64,000 nucleotides of DNA, from assembly GCA_016720805.1 (NCBI GenBank), contig JADKJZ010000014.1, forward strand, positions 496,001 through 560,000, in the 5' to 3' direction. Positions 54,664 to 62,768 of this stretch are shown here, one piece after another. The notes below the pieces were generated by a model. That model was not told where the DNA came from and searched no databases. It worked only from the letters and a program-made list of their open reading frames with translations. A program made the position numbers and the translations under genes. Within the stretch, counting starts at the first letter, position 1. Every line of letters starts with the position of its first letter. This DNA comes from Gemmatimonadota bacterium. GTDB lineage: Bacteria > Gemmatimonadota > Gemmatimonadetes > Gemmatimonadales > GWC2-71-9.

Positions 54664-56055
54664 ATGCTGTTCAACAGTTTCATCTTCCTCTTCGCCTTCC
54701 TGCCAGTCACCTACGTGGTGTTCTGGCTGCTGGGGACGGCCCGCAGTCGCTATGTCTGGCTCACCATCACCGGATATGTCTTCTACGGCTACTGGGACTG
54801 GCGCTTCTGCTTCCTGATGGCCTTCTCGACGCTGGTCAGTTATACGGCCGGACTCGGGATGCTCCGCTTCGATGCCGACCCGCGCAAGCGGAAGCTCTGC
54901 CTGATTGTCCCGATCACGGTCGACCTGGCGCTGCTCGGCTTCTTCAAATATGCAAACTTCGGGCTCGGCGCGTTCCGGGACGCGATGCACGCCACCGGCC
55001 TCGACGTCTCGGTCCCCCATCTCGACGTGATCCTCCCGATCGGCATCTCCTTCTACACCTTCCACACCATCAGCTACATCGTCGATGCCTATCGGCGCCA
55101 GATCACCCCGACGAGGAACCTCTGGGAGTTCGCGTCGTACGTCTCCCTCTTCTCGCAGCTGGTCGCCGGACCGATTGTCCGCTTCCGGCAGATCGAGGCA
55201 GACCTCGAGGCGCTCGGCACCGCGAGCCGGACCCACTGGCTCCGGACCGGCGTGTCGATCTTCGTGGTCGGGCTGGTCGAGAAGGTGATCCTCGCCGACA
55301 CCCTGGCCGCGTTCGTCGACCCGGTGCTGGCGCAGTGGGGCACGGCCTCGACCGGCGCCATCTGGCTCGCGATGCTCGGCTACACCTTTCAGCTCTACTT
55401 CGACTTCTGCGGCTACAGCAGCATGGCCGTCGGCCTCGGCTACATGTTCGGCCTGCGCATCCCGCGCAACTTCAACTCGCCCTACAAGAGCCTCGACCCG
55501 TCGGAATTCTGGAATCGTTGGCACATCTCGCTCTCGACCTGCATGCGAGACTACCTCTACATCCCCTTCGGCGGCAATCGCGGTGGCACGCTCAAGACCT
55601 ACCGCAACCTGCTGCTGACGATGCTCATCGGCGGGCTGTGGCACGGCGCGAACTGGACGTTCATTGTCTGGGGACTCTACCACGGGGTATTGCTCGGCGC
55701 CCATCGTGCCGCCGGCCGGGGCTGGGATGCCCTGCCGGCGCGCCTTCGCCAGGTCGGCATGGTGTTCGCCGCGCTGATCGGCTGGGTCTTCTTCCGGGCG
55801 CTCGACATGCCGATGGCCATCGGGATGCTGCGGAAGATGTTTTCCCCGGTGGCCGGTGTCTCCGTGCCGCAGGCCTCGTGGGCCGCCGCCGCGGTCGTCA
55901 TCGCCGCGATCTGGGGGATGTACGGCCCCAACATCTACGACCTCGATTACCGGCCGCGCTGGTGGAAGAACGCCGTGCTGGCCACCGCGTTCGGCGTGGC
56001 GCTGGCGTTGATTGCGGGGGATCGGAGCAGTCCGTTCCTCTACTTCCAGTTCTAG
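54664..56055 (+). CDS. MBOAT-family O-acyltransferase (AlgI-like)
   Basis: 463 residues, about ten membrane helices. The start 'MLFNSFIFLFAFLPVTYVVF' is the AlgI/DltB-type opening. The conserved motif 'NRWHISLSTCMRDYLYIPFG' and the catalytic-type His in 'GGLWHGANWTFIVWGLYH' are present. AlgI-like MBOATs pass acetyl from a cytoplasmic donor across the membrane to an SGNH partner for polymer O-acetylation. With the divergent SGNH gene it makes a complete O-acetylation unit. Its stop is joined directly to a heptamer inverted repeat. Confidence 0.95.
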   Translation: MLFNSFIFLFAFLPVTYVVFWLLGTARSRYVWLTITGYVFYGYWDWRFCFLMAFSTLVSYTAGLGMLRFDADPRKRKLCLIVPITVDLALLGFFKYANFGLGAFRDAMHATGLDVSVPHLDVILPIGISFYTFHTISYIVDAYRRQITPTRNLWEFASYVSLFSQLVAGPIVRFRQIEADLEALGTASRTHWLRTGVSIFVVGLVEKVILADTLAAFVDPVLAQWGTASTGAIWLAMLGYTFQLYFDFCGYSSMAVGLGYMFGLRIPRNFNSPYKSLDPSEFWNRWHISLSTCMRDYLYIPFGGNRGGTLKTYRNLLLTMLIGGLWHGANWTFIVWGLYHGVLLGAHRAAGRGWDALPARLRQVGMVFAALIGWVFFRALDMPMAIGMLRKMFSPVAGVSVPQASWAAAAVVIAAIWGMYGPNIYDLDYRPRWWKNAVLATAFGVALALIAGDRSSPFLYFQF

Positions 56056-56166
56056 GATGATGGATGATGGATGATGGATGATGGACCAACAGCGAAGGGG
56101 AGCGTCGACTGGGGATCGGCGCTCCCCTTCGCCGTTCGCCCATCCATCATCCATCATCCATCATCC
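56055..56166. terminator. Nested inverted repeat with GGATGAT heptamer arms
   Basis: Outer arm 56055-56084 is four GGATGAT units; the complementary arm is 56139-56166. Inside, GCGAAGGGGAGCG (56092-56104) pairs perfectly with 56120-56132. The structure fills the convergent gap between the MBOAT gene and the outer-membrane-like gene (stop 56172-56174). Confidence 0.9.
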
Positions 56167-56171
56167 GCCGT

Positions 56172-56810
56172 CTAGTAGCCGCCCGCCTTCACCCCTTCCT
56201 TCGCGCTGCCGAGACCGATGCGAATGCCGCCGTGGAACGAGTAGCTCGCGCCGCGAAGGAGCTTGTCATCGCCCGGAGCGGTATGGATCTGCGCCTGGGC
56301 GAAGGCGGTGAAGCGGTTCCAGCGGCCCTGCACGCCGGCGAGGCCGGTGAGGAAGGCGTAGGCCGACGCGTCCTGCGCGGCACTGAGGAGATCGGCGCGG
56401 GTGAAGGGATCCTGCACGACGGGGTCGACCCGCGGCGAGATCACCTGCATGATGCCGCCGCCGACGCCGAAGTACGGCTCGAGCGGGGCCTTCACCGGGA
56501 ACGCCATCAGGACGGCCTGGTAGCGACGGACGTCGTTGAAGATGATCAGGCCGGACTGTTCATCCGAGCCGAGCCCCTCGTCGACGCCGACCATCAGCCC
56601 ACCGCGGCGGCCCATGACCAGGATGTGGGCGCCGGCCGACGGCAGGATCTTGGTGTCCTGGGTCCGGGTCTGGATCATCATGGAGCCGGCCTGCAACCCG
56701 AGCTTCCAGGTGTAGGAGTCGTCCCGCTGGGCGGTAGCGCGGCCCGGGGTGACCACGGTCAGGGCCAGGGCGACGAGACAGGCGCCGAACGCCCGCTGGA
56801 TCTGCGACAT
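56172..56810 (-). CDS. Small outer-membrane beta-barrel-like protein
   Basis: 212 residues from ATG 56810, with a good GGAGG eight bases upstream. The signal peptide runs to about residue 28 ('GRATAQ'). The body has alternating strands with glycine and aromatic residues ('YTWKLGLQAGSMMIQT', 'PLEPYFGVGGGIMQVI' and 'NRFTAFAQAQIHTAPGD'), typical of an eight-strand OmpW/OmpA-type barrel. No family can be named with certainty. It stands alone between the terminator repeat and kbl (58 bases downstream). Confidence 0.7.
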   Translation of the reverse strand: MSQIQRAFGACLVALALTVVTPGRATAQRDDSYTWKLGLQAGSMMIQTRTQDTKILPSAGAHILVMGRRGGLMVGVDEGLGSDEQSGLIIFNDVRRYQAVLMAFPVKAPLEPYFGVGGGIMQVISPRVDPVVQDPFTRADLLSAAQDASAYAFLTGLAGVQGRWNRFTAFAQAQIHTAPGDDKLLRGASYSFHGGIRIGLGSAKEGVKAGGY

Positions 56811-56868
56811 CAGAATGCCTCCGGTAGGGAATCGACGGTGCAATCAGCAAGGAACAGGCCGATGTGGC

Positions 56869-58074
56869 TCATACCAGCCCCAACTGCCGTCCCACCCGCT
56901 CGAACGCGGCCAGGGCAGCGTCCAGATCTGCCCGGGTGTGATCCGCCGACAACTGGCAGCGCACTCGGGCGGCCCCCTGTGGCACCACCGGGAAACCGAA
57001 GCCGGTGACGAAGATGCCTTCATCCAGCAGGAGCTCGCTCATCCGGATGGCGGCGGCGGTTTCGCCGAGAATCACGGGGACAATGGGAGTATCGCCCGGA
57101 AGCGGCTGGAAGTGGAGGTCCAGGAGCCGCTGCCGGAAATAGCGGGCATTCTCCCGCAGCCGGGTGACCCGCTCGGGCTCCGCCTCGAGGACCTGGATGG
57201 CGGCCAACGCCGATGCCGCCACGGTCGCCGGGAGGGCGTTGGTAAAGAGCTGCGGCCGAGCGCGTTGCGTGAGGTAATCGCAGAGCGCGGCAGAGCCGGC
57301 CACGAAGCCGCCCGCGGCCCCGCCGAGCGCCTTGCCGAGGGTCGACGTGATGATGTCCACCTCACCGACCAGTCCGAAATGTTCGGCGGTCCCGCGGCCG
57401 GTGGCGCCGAGGACCCCGGTCGCGTGCGAGTCGTCGATCCAGAGCACTGCGCCATGCTTGCGGCAGACCGCGAGCAATGCCGGGAGGTCGACGATCGTCC
57501 CCTCCATGGAGAAGACGCCGTCGGAGACAACCATCTTGACCTGCTTGTCGGCGGCGGCGGTCAACTTGGCGTCGAGGTCGGCGAAGTCCCCGTGCTTGTA
57601 GACGCCGGTCTCGCATTTGGTGATCGACTTCGCCAGCCGCAAGCCGTCGATGATCGAGGCGTGGTTGAGCTGGTCGGAGAGGATGATGTCGTCGGCGGTC
57701 AGCACCGTCGCGGGCAGCGCCTCGTTGGCATTCCAGCAGCTGACGAAGGAGAGCGACGCCTCGGTCCCGACCAGCCGGGCACAGGCTTCCTCGAGGTCGC
57801 GGTGGATGGTGAAGGTGCCGCAGATGAAGCGCACCGAGCCGGTTCCCGCGCCGAAGCGGTCGATCCCCGCCTTGCCGGCGGCCATCACGGTGGGGTGCGC
57901 CGCGAGGCCGAGATAGTTGTTGGAGGAGAGGATCAGCACCTCGCCGCGCCCCTCCATCTGGACCCGGGCGGCCTGCGGCGAGTCGATGTGATTGAGCGTC
58001 TTGTACACGCCGTCGCGGCGGAACTGTGCCAGCGCGTCGGTGAGGCGAGCGTCGAGTGCGGTCGGGGTGCTCAT
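56869..58074 (-). CDS. kbl: 2-amino-3-ketobutyrate CoA ligase (glycine C-acetyltransferase)
   Basis: 401 residues from ATG 58074. A PLP-dependent alpha-oxoamine synthase: 'ILSSNNYLGLAAHPTVMAAG', 'GTGSVRFICGTFTIHRDLEE', 'LWIDDSHATGVLG' with the cofactor Asp, and the PLP lysine in 'TSTLGKALGGAAGGFVAGS'. It splits 2-amino-3-ketobutyrate with CoA into glycine and acetyl-CoA, the second step of threonine breakdown. It overlaps tdh by four bases, the classic kbl-tdh pair. Sequence identity to AONS/BioF is also expected, but the neighbour decides for Kbl. Confidence 0.95.
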   Translation of the reverse strand: MSTPTALDARLTDALAQFRRDGVYKTLNHIDSPQAARVQMEGRGEVLILSSNNYLGLAAHPTVMAAGKAGIDRFGAGTGSVRFICGTFTIHRDLEEACARLVGTEASLSFVSCWNANEALPATVLTADDIILSDQLNHASIIDGLRLAKSITKCETGVYKHGDFADLDAKLTAAADKQVKMVVSDGVFSMEGTIVDLPALLAVCRKHGAVLWIDDSHATGVLGATGRGTAEHFGLVGEVDIITSTLGKALGGAAGGFVAGSAALCDYLTQRARPQLFTNALPATVAASALAAIQVLEAEPERVTRLRENARYFRQRLLDLHFQPLPGDTPIVPVILGETAAAIRMSELLLDEGIFVTGFGFPVVPQGAARVRCQLSADHTRADLDAALAAFERVGRQLGLV

Positions 58075-59113
58075 GCGCCGATCTCCAGGATGACCTTCCC
58101 CGCTTGCCCCGCCTTGATCACCGCGATGGCGTCGGCAATCTGTTCGAGCGGGAAGCGGTGGGTGATGACGGGGCGGGGGTCGAGTTGGCCGGCGCGGAGG
58201 AATCGAAACATCTCGATCCAGGTCCGGTACATCCGCCGACCGGTGACGCCGTAGAGGGTCAGTCCCTTGAAGATGATGTCGCGGGCGAAGTCCACCTCGG
58301 TCGTCTTGCTCGGGGTGCCGAGGAGATTCACGCGGCCCCTGGGCGGGCGGCGGCGAACGCCTGTGCGTGTCCCGCCGGGTGACCACTCATCTCGCAGACC
58401 AGGTCGACACCGATCCCGCCGGTGAGCTCGCGGCACCTTGCCACCACGTCATCGCTGGCTGGGTCGAAGGTGTGGTGGGCCCCCATCTGCTCGGCGAGTT
58501 GCCGGCGGAAGGGGTTGAAGTCGGAGGCCAGCACCAGGGAGGCGCCGGCGGCCCGGAGGACCCCCACCGCGAAGCAGCCGATCGGGCCACAGCCCAGCAC
58601 CAGCACGGTGGAGCCAGGGACTGACCCGCCCTCGAGGGCGGTGTGAACTCCGTTCCCGATCGGGTCCATGATGGCGCCGATGTCGGTCGGGATCCCGTCC
58701 AGCTTCATCACGTTGTCGGCGGGCATCGCGATGAAATCGGCGAACGCCCCGTCGCGATCGACCCCGATGATCCGGGTCCGAGCGCAGAGGTGGGCGTTGC
58801 CGGTGCGGCAGGGGATGCAGTGGCCGCAGACGATGTGTCCCTCCGCGGTCACCAGGTCGCCGATGTGAAAAAGTCCCTCGCGTTCGGTCTCCGCACCGAG
58901 CGCGACGATCTCCCCGGCGAACTCGTGGCCGATCACCACCGGCGGCTTCAGTCGTGCCGACGCCCACGCGTCCCACTCCCAGATGTGCAGGTCGGTGCCG
59001 CAGACGCCGGCGTGGTGCACCTTGATGAGGACGTCGCGTGAGCCGACGTCGGGGACCGGTCGTTCGACGACATCCATCCCGACGCCGGGAGCTGCTTTCA
59101 CGACTGCACGCAT
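58071..59113 (-). pseudogene. tdh: L-threonine 3-dehydrogenase, one-base frameshift
   Basis: Zinc alcohol-dehydrogenase family member that oxidises threonine to 2-amino-3-ketobutyrate with NAD. From ATG 59113 it has 'HHAGVCGTDLHIWEWDAW', 'VVIGHEFAGEIVALG', the structural zinc cysteines 'CGHCIPCRTGNAHLC' and the Rossmann 'VLVLGCGPIGCFAVGVL'. The frame ends at about 58328, while the C-terminus (GRVNLLGTPSKTTEVDFARD) continues in another frame to 58071. Adding one C to the CCCC run at 58336-58339 (plus strand) restores 'RPGGRVNLLG' and a 347-residue protein, the normal size. A sequencing error is the simplest explanation. Confidence 0.9.
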
Positions 59114-59699
59114 GATCAATCCGGTGGTGAGGAAGCGCCAAATATGGGTGGCCGACCGGAGCAACCCAAGGTCCCCCCGTCGCAGCCGTCGGAAAGATTT
59201 TGACCGTTCGTGGCCATTTTCGGGGGAGCGGCGGACCGGGCGCGCGGAGGGGAAAAATCCCCCGCTCGCGGCCGGTTGGAGGATGTCGTCGCGTGCGCGG
59301 CGCGCACCGCGCGGCATCGGCGCGTTCGGGAGGTGATGCACGTGGTGGTGCGTGACGTGCACTCGCGCGTGTCGCGGGAAGCCGCATTTCACAAGGCTTT
59401 GCGGTCGACGCGCACACAGTGCGACATCGCGACGTGCCGGTGCGCGCGATGCAACACACGCCGCGCGCGCATCGTGATGCCGCCCCGTGGCGCCGCGTTC
59501 TCGGCGCCAAATCCATGTGGACGATCGGTGGAAGCCGATGCCCCGGTGAGGGTTCCGGGTTGCGGGGGGTATTGCGCCCGGAAGGAAAATTTTGATCTTG
59601 TATATGCCGACGCTACTCCGCCGACAGGAGCGGGTCGTCGCCGTGAGTACCGCACGTACGTCGAGTGCTCACGAATTTTTTAATCCTCAGGGAGGCTCC
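59114..59699. other. Long intergenic region with inverted repeats, upstream of tdh and the H1-like gene
   Basis: Nearly 590 bases without a convincing gene. Minus-strand GG-N10-GC at 59174-59161 (GGACCTTGGGTTGCT) could be a sigma-54 promoter for tdh-kbl. The middle is rich in alternating CG/CA/TG steps and holds two inverted repeats: TGCACGT (59337-59343) with ACGTGCA (59355-59361), and TGCGCGCG (59441-59448) with CGCGCGCA (59464-59471). An AT-richer stretch at 59585-59610 may hold the H1-like gene's promoter. A 157-codon open frame at 59210-59683 does not look like a protein. Confidence 0.6.
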
Positions 59700-59903
59700 A
59701 TGGCTACCAAGAAGGCTGCGAAGAAGGCCGCGAAGCGGCCGGCGAAGAAGGCCGCGAAGAAGGCTGCCAAGCGTCCGGCGAAGAAGGCCGCGAAGAAGGG
59801 CGCGAAGAAGGCTGCCAAGCGTCCGGCGAAGAAGGCTGCCAAGAAGGCCGCCAAGCGTCCGGCGAAGAAGGCCGCCAAGAAGGCCGCGAAGAAGGCTGCG
59901 TAA
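59700..59903 (+). CDS. Histone-H1-like, lysine/alanine-rich DNA-binding protein
   Basis: 67 residues from ATG 59700, with GGGAGG seven bases upstream. After MAT the protein consists only of K, A, R, P and one G, built from repeats of 'KKAAKKAAKRPA' type. It resembles the C-terminal tail of histone H1 and bacterial HctB/AlgP-like proteins, which bind and compact DNA without a folded domain. The underlying DNA is itself repetitive (GCCGCSAAGAAG-like units), so the copy number may vary. Two hairpins follow the stop. Confidence 0.9.
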   Translation: MATKKAAKKAAKRPAKKAAKKAAKRPAKKAAKKGAKKAAKRPAKKAAKKAAKRPAKKAAKKAAKKAA

Positions 59904-59910
59904 GCAGTCG

Positions 59911-59934
59911 CTCTCGCGGCCTTCGCCGTGAGAG
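59911..59934. terminator. Hairpin after the H1-like gene
   Basis: CTCTCGCGGC and GCCGTGAGAG pair (one G-T) around CTTC, starting eight bases after the stop of the H1-like gene. A tetraloop of the CUUC type gives a stable RNA stem. Confidence 0.6.
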
Positions 59935-59948
59935 GCAGCTAAGTAAAA

Positions 59949-59971
59949 AGGGCCGGCACGTTGCCGGCCCT
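59949..59971. terminator. Bidirectional intrinsic terminator
   Basis: AGGGCCGGCA and TGCCGGCCCT form a perfect ten-base stem around CGT, with AAAAA before it and TATGCTTTT after it, so it can end transcripts from both the H1-like gene and the convergent gene at 59995-60861. Confidence 0.9.
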
Positions 59972-59994
59972 ATGCTTTTCCCCCCAACGACATC

Positions 59995-60861
59995 TCAGGC
60001 TCGGGCGTTGTGTCGCCCGCTCACCGTCTGTTCCGCCGCCGGCTTGCAGAAGAGCGCGCCGCGCGACGCCATCCCGCGCGTCCGACGGCCGGTCGGCGGC
60101 AGGGTTTCCCGCAGCCAACTGGTATAGTGCCCGGCGAACCCTTCCGGCCCGGCCCCCTGCCCATCCGGCACCAGCGCGTGCAATCCGCCGGGAGCGGTCA
60201 GCCCCTGGAGCTCGGTCAGCAGGACCTGCCGCTCCCCCGGCGAGAGGGAGGCGAGGGTGCCGGCGTCGAGTACCACCAGCGCGAAGCCCCCCGGGATGCA
60301 GGGGAGCCACTGGCCGAATTGGACGCAGATCGCATCGAAGGTCGAGGAGAGCGCTTCATCGGCGACCCGACCCTCGGCCCGCTCCACGACGGTGAAGTCC
60401 CGGTCGAGAAAGGTGACGTCGGCGTCGTGGGCCGCAAGCAGGTAGGCGCACTGCTCGGCGCCGACACCGACCACGAGCGCCTGGTCGCCCGGTTCGATCC
60501 GCGGGGCCAGTCCAGCCACCAGATGCGTGTCGTCGAGGTTCCAGTGGATCGGTTCGCGCTGCGCCGCGCGACGCTTCGGGTAGGACTTCCGCCACGCCTC
60601 GAAGCCGCGGATCCCGAGCATCTGGATGATCAGCGCGTCGACCGCTTCCTGCGCAAGGACTTCGGTGAGCAGGAACTGGTCGGCGTCCGATCGGCGCACC
60701 TCGCAGACCGCCTTGTCCGCGAGGCGCATCAGCTCCTCGCGGGAGATCCGGTTCTTGAACTGCTCGACCCGGTCCATGATGTAGAGATCGTATTGCTGGC
60801 GCAGCGAGCGGAGAGGACGCCGCCGGGGGGCGGTCGCGAGAAGCTGCTGCTGGGAAAGCAT
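59995..60861 (-). CDS. Predicted SAM-dependent methyltransferase-like protein
   Basis: 288 residues. The N-terminal 110 residues are helical and charged ('QYDLYIMDRVEQFKNRISRE'). The second part looks like a class I Rossmann methyltransferase with a poor glycine loop: 'DQALVVGVGAEQCAYLLAAH', acidic strand end 'VTFLDRDFTVVERAEGR', then 'FALVVLDAGTLASLSPGER' and 'APGGLHALVPDG'. Because the loop GVGAEQ departs from the usual GxGxG, activity is uncertain. I know no named family. It follows the RlmI-like gene by 30 bases. Confidence 0.65.
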   Translation of the reverse strand: MLSQQQLLATAPRRRPLRSLRQQYDLYIMDRVEQFKNRISREELMRLADKAVCEVRRSDADQFLLTEVLAQEAVDALIIQMLGIRGFEAWRKSYPKRRAAQREPIHWNLDDTHLVAGLAPRIEPGDQALVVGVGAEQCAYLLAAHDADVTFLDRDFTVVERAEGRVADEALSSTFDAICVQFGQWLPCIPGGFALVVLDAGTLASLSPGERQVLLTELQGLTAPGGLHALVPDGQGAGPEGFAGHYTSWLRETLPPTGRRTRGMASRGALFCKPAAEQTVSGRHNARA

Positions 60862-60891
60862 CCCACAACTTTGCGAAATTGCGCCCCCGCG

Positions 60892-62046
60892 TCAATCCGC
60901 TCGGAGGATGGCCCCCTTCAAATAGCCGGTTTCCGGGATGGTGATCACCTCCGGATGGTCCACGCCCTGGCCCAGAACCGAGTGCAGCGTCAGCCGGCGG
61001 CCACTGTCGGCGGCCGCCCCGGCGAGCATCGCGAGGAATTCCGGCCGACGCACATGGAAGGAACAGGACGCACTGACGAGCCAGCCGCCGGGTGCCAGGA
61101 GGCGCATCGCCCGGCGATTCACCTCGTGGTACCCGCGCAGGGCGGCCGGGACGCTGGCCTTGCTCTTCGCGAACGCCGGCGGGTCGACCACGACCACATC
61201 GAAGCGGCGGCCCTCGCGCCCCCACGCCGGGAGGACGTCGAAGGCATCGCCGGTGACGAAGTCGATCTGGCCGAAACCATTGAGGGCGGCGTGTTCCGCC
61301 CCGCGGGCGAGCGCCTCGGCCGAGACGTCGAGCGCGGTCACGGCGGAGGCGCGCTGCGCCAGGTGGAGCGCAAAGGAGCCATGGTAGGAGAAGCAGTCGA
61401 GCGCGGTCCCACCCGCGGGGACGAGTGATCCGGCGAGCTGCCGGTTTTCGCGCTGGTCGAGGAAGGCGCCGGTCTTCTGCCCCGTCCACGGTGCGGCGTA
61501 CCAGCGCACCGACCCCTCGCGCACTTCGACCCGCTCCGGCACGGACCCCATCGCCAACTCGACCCGATCGTCGAGTCCCTCGAGACGGCGCGTGGGGACG
61601 TCGTGCCGGAAGAGAATCCCCTCGGGCTGGAACACCTCGCGGAGCGCCTCGACGATCATCGCCCGCTGCGTCTCGAGACCGGCCGAGAGGAGCTGCACCA
61701 CCAACCAGCGGTCGTAGCGGTCGACGATCAGCGCCGGGAGGCCGTCGCCCTCGGCGTGGACGGCACGCCACGCCGACGCATCGAGGCCGAGCCGTCGGTC
61801 GCGGCATTCGGTGAGCCGATCGCGCCACCATCCGCCGTCGATCGGGACGTCGCGTCGCTCGAGCAGGCGCAGGCGAATCTCCGAGCTCGGGGAGCAGAGT
61901 GCCCGCCCCAGGAAGCGGCCGCGCCCGTCGCGCACGGCGACCACGCCTGCTTCCGGCGGGTGCTCGCGCACGTCGCTTCGGTAAATCCACGGGTGCCCCG
62001 TGGTCCAGCGCTTGGCACCGCGATCGCTCACGACGGCATCGGTCAT
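60892..62046 (-). CDS. RlmI-like class I SAM-dependent rRNA methyltransferase
   Basis: 384 residues. An N-terminal PUA-like domain (AKRWTTGHPWIYRSDVREHP) is followed by an RNA-binding linker and a Rossmann domain: 'GTALDCFSYHGSFALHLAQ' (SAM loop), 'VTALDVSAEALARGAEHAA', 'VVVDPPAFAKSKASVP' (the DPPAF motif) and 'LVSASCSFHV' with the catalytic-type cysteine. This is the layout of RlmI and its relatives, which methylate cytosine C5 in 23S rRNA. The exact site is not proven by sequence. Divergent from thiE with a 51-base gap. Confidence 0.9.
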   Translation of the reverse strand: MTDAVVSDRGAKRWTTGHPWIYRSDVREHPPEAGVVAVRDGRGRFLGRALCSPSSEIRLRLLERRDVPIDGGWWRDRLTECRDRRLGLDASAWRAVHAEGDGLPALIVDRYDRWLVVQLLSAGLETQRAMIVEALREVFQPEGILFRHDVPTRRLEGLDDRVELAMGSVPERVEVREGSVRWYAAPWTGQKTGAFLDQRENRQLAGSLVPAGGTALDCFSYHGSFALHLAQRASAVTALDVSAEALARGAEHAALNGFGQIDFVTGDAFDVLPAWGREGRRFDVVVVDPPAFAKSKASVPAALRGYHEVNRRAMRLLAPGGWLVSASCSFHVRRPEFLAMLAGAAADSGRRLTLHSVLGQGVDHPEVITIPETGYLKGAILRAD

Positions 62047-62097
62047 CGGTCCCTCCGGCTGGCGTTGCCGGGGCGACCCCCGCTGATTTCGTTCCGC

Positions 62098-62721
62098 ATG
62101 CGCGAGAATCTAGCCGCCACCCTCCGTCTCCTGCTCGTGACCGACGACGCCCTCCTCGGCGCGCGCGACCCGATCGCCGTGGCGCGGGCGGCCGTCGCGG
62201 GAGGCGTGACCGCCATCCAGCTCCGGCTCAAGCACGCCTCCGATCGTGATCTGCTCGCGCTGGCCCGTCACCTGGTGGCGTTGCTCCCCGTCCCGATCTT
62301 CGTCAACGACCGACTCGACATCGCCCTCGCCGCCGGCGCGGCGGGCGCCCATCTTGGCGCGGACGACCTTCCCCCAGCCCGAGCTCGGCGCATTGTTCCG
62401 GCTGGCTTCCTCCTCGGAGCGTCGGTGGGCAGTCCCGCCGAGATCGAGCGCGGTCTCGCCGCCGACTATTGGGGAATCGGGCCCCTGCACGGCACCAGCA
62501 CGAAGGGCGACGCGGGGGACGCGCTTGGACTTGATGGCGCCGCGACGCTGCTGGCGCAGGCAGGCACGCGGCCATGCGTGGTTATCGGTGGCGTGCTGCC
62601 GGACGATGTCGCGCCGGCGCTCGCGGCAGGCTTTGCGGGCGTCGCGGTCGTGCGCGGAATTCTGGGGGGGGAGGATGTCGAGGAGAGGGCGAGGAAGTAC
62701 CGGATGATGGATGATGGATGA
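62098..62721 (+). CDS. thiE: Thiamine-phosphate synthase
   Basis: 207 residues from ATG 62098. A TIM barrel with 'GVTAIQLRLKHASDRDLLAL', 'VPIFVNDRLDIALAAGAAGA', 'HLGADDLPPARARR' and the phosphate-binding 'YWGIGPLHGTSTKGDAGD'. It joins HMP-PP and the thiazole phosphate to make thiamine phosphate. The last eight residues (YRMMDDG and stop) are coded by the left arm of the heptamer inverted repeat, which has therefore become part of the gene end. Confidence 0.93.
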   Translation: MRENLAATLRLLLVTDDALLGARDPIAVARAAVAGGVTAIQLRLKHASDRDLLALARHLVALLPVPIFVNDRLDIALAAGAAGAHLGADDLPPARARRIVPAGFLLGASVGSPAEIERGLAADYWGIGPLHGTSTKGDAGDALGLDGAATLLAQAGTRPCVVIGGVLPDDVAPALAAGFAGVAVVRGILGGEDVEERARKYRMMDDG

Positions 62722-62768
62722 TGGATAATTGCAGAATGCTGTCATCCATCATCGATCATCGATCATCC
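62702..62768. terminator. Inverted repeat with GGATGAT heptamer arms inside both gene ends
   Basis: Left arm 62702-62726 (three GGATGAT units) complements right arm 62744-62768 with two mismatches, around 17 bases. The left arm covers the last codons and stop of thiE; the right arm covers the stop of the convergent mltG (62763-62765). Probably a bidirectional terminator. Confidence 0.88.

Noticed and set aside
59210..59683. 157-codon frame in the gap before the H1-like gene
   Set aside because: Cys/Arg-rich, no ribosome site, no pattern of a folded protein; the region looks regulatory.
62055..62075. TGGCGTTGCCGGGGC as a sigma-54 promoter for thiE
   Set aside because: Spacing fits but the -12 element (GGGGC) is poor and thiE is a housekeeping gene; chance is likely in GC-rich DNA.
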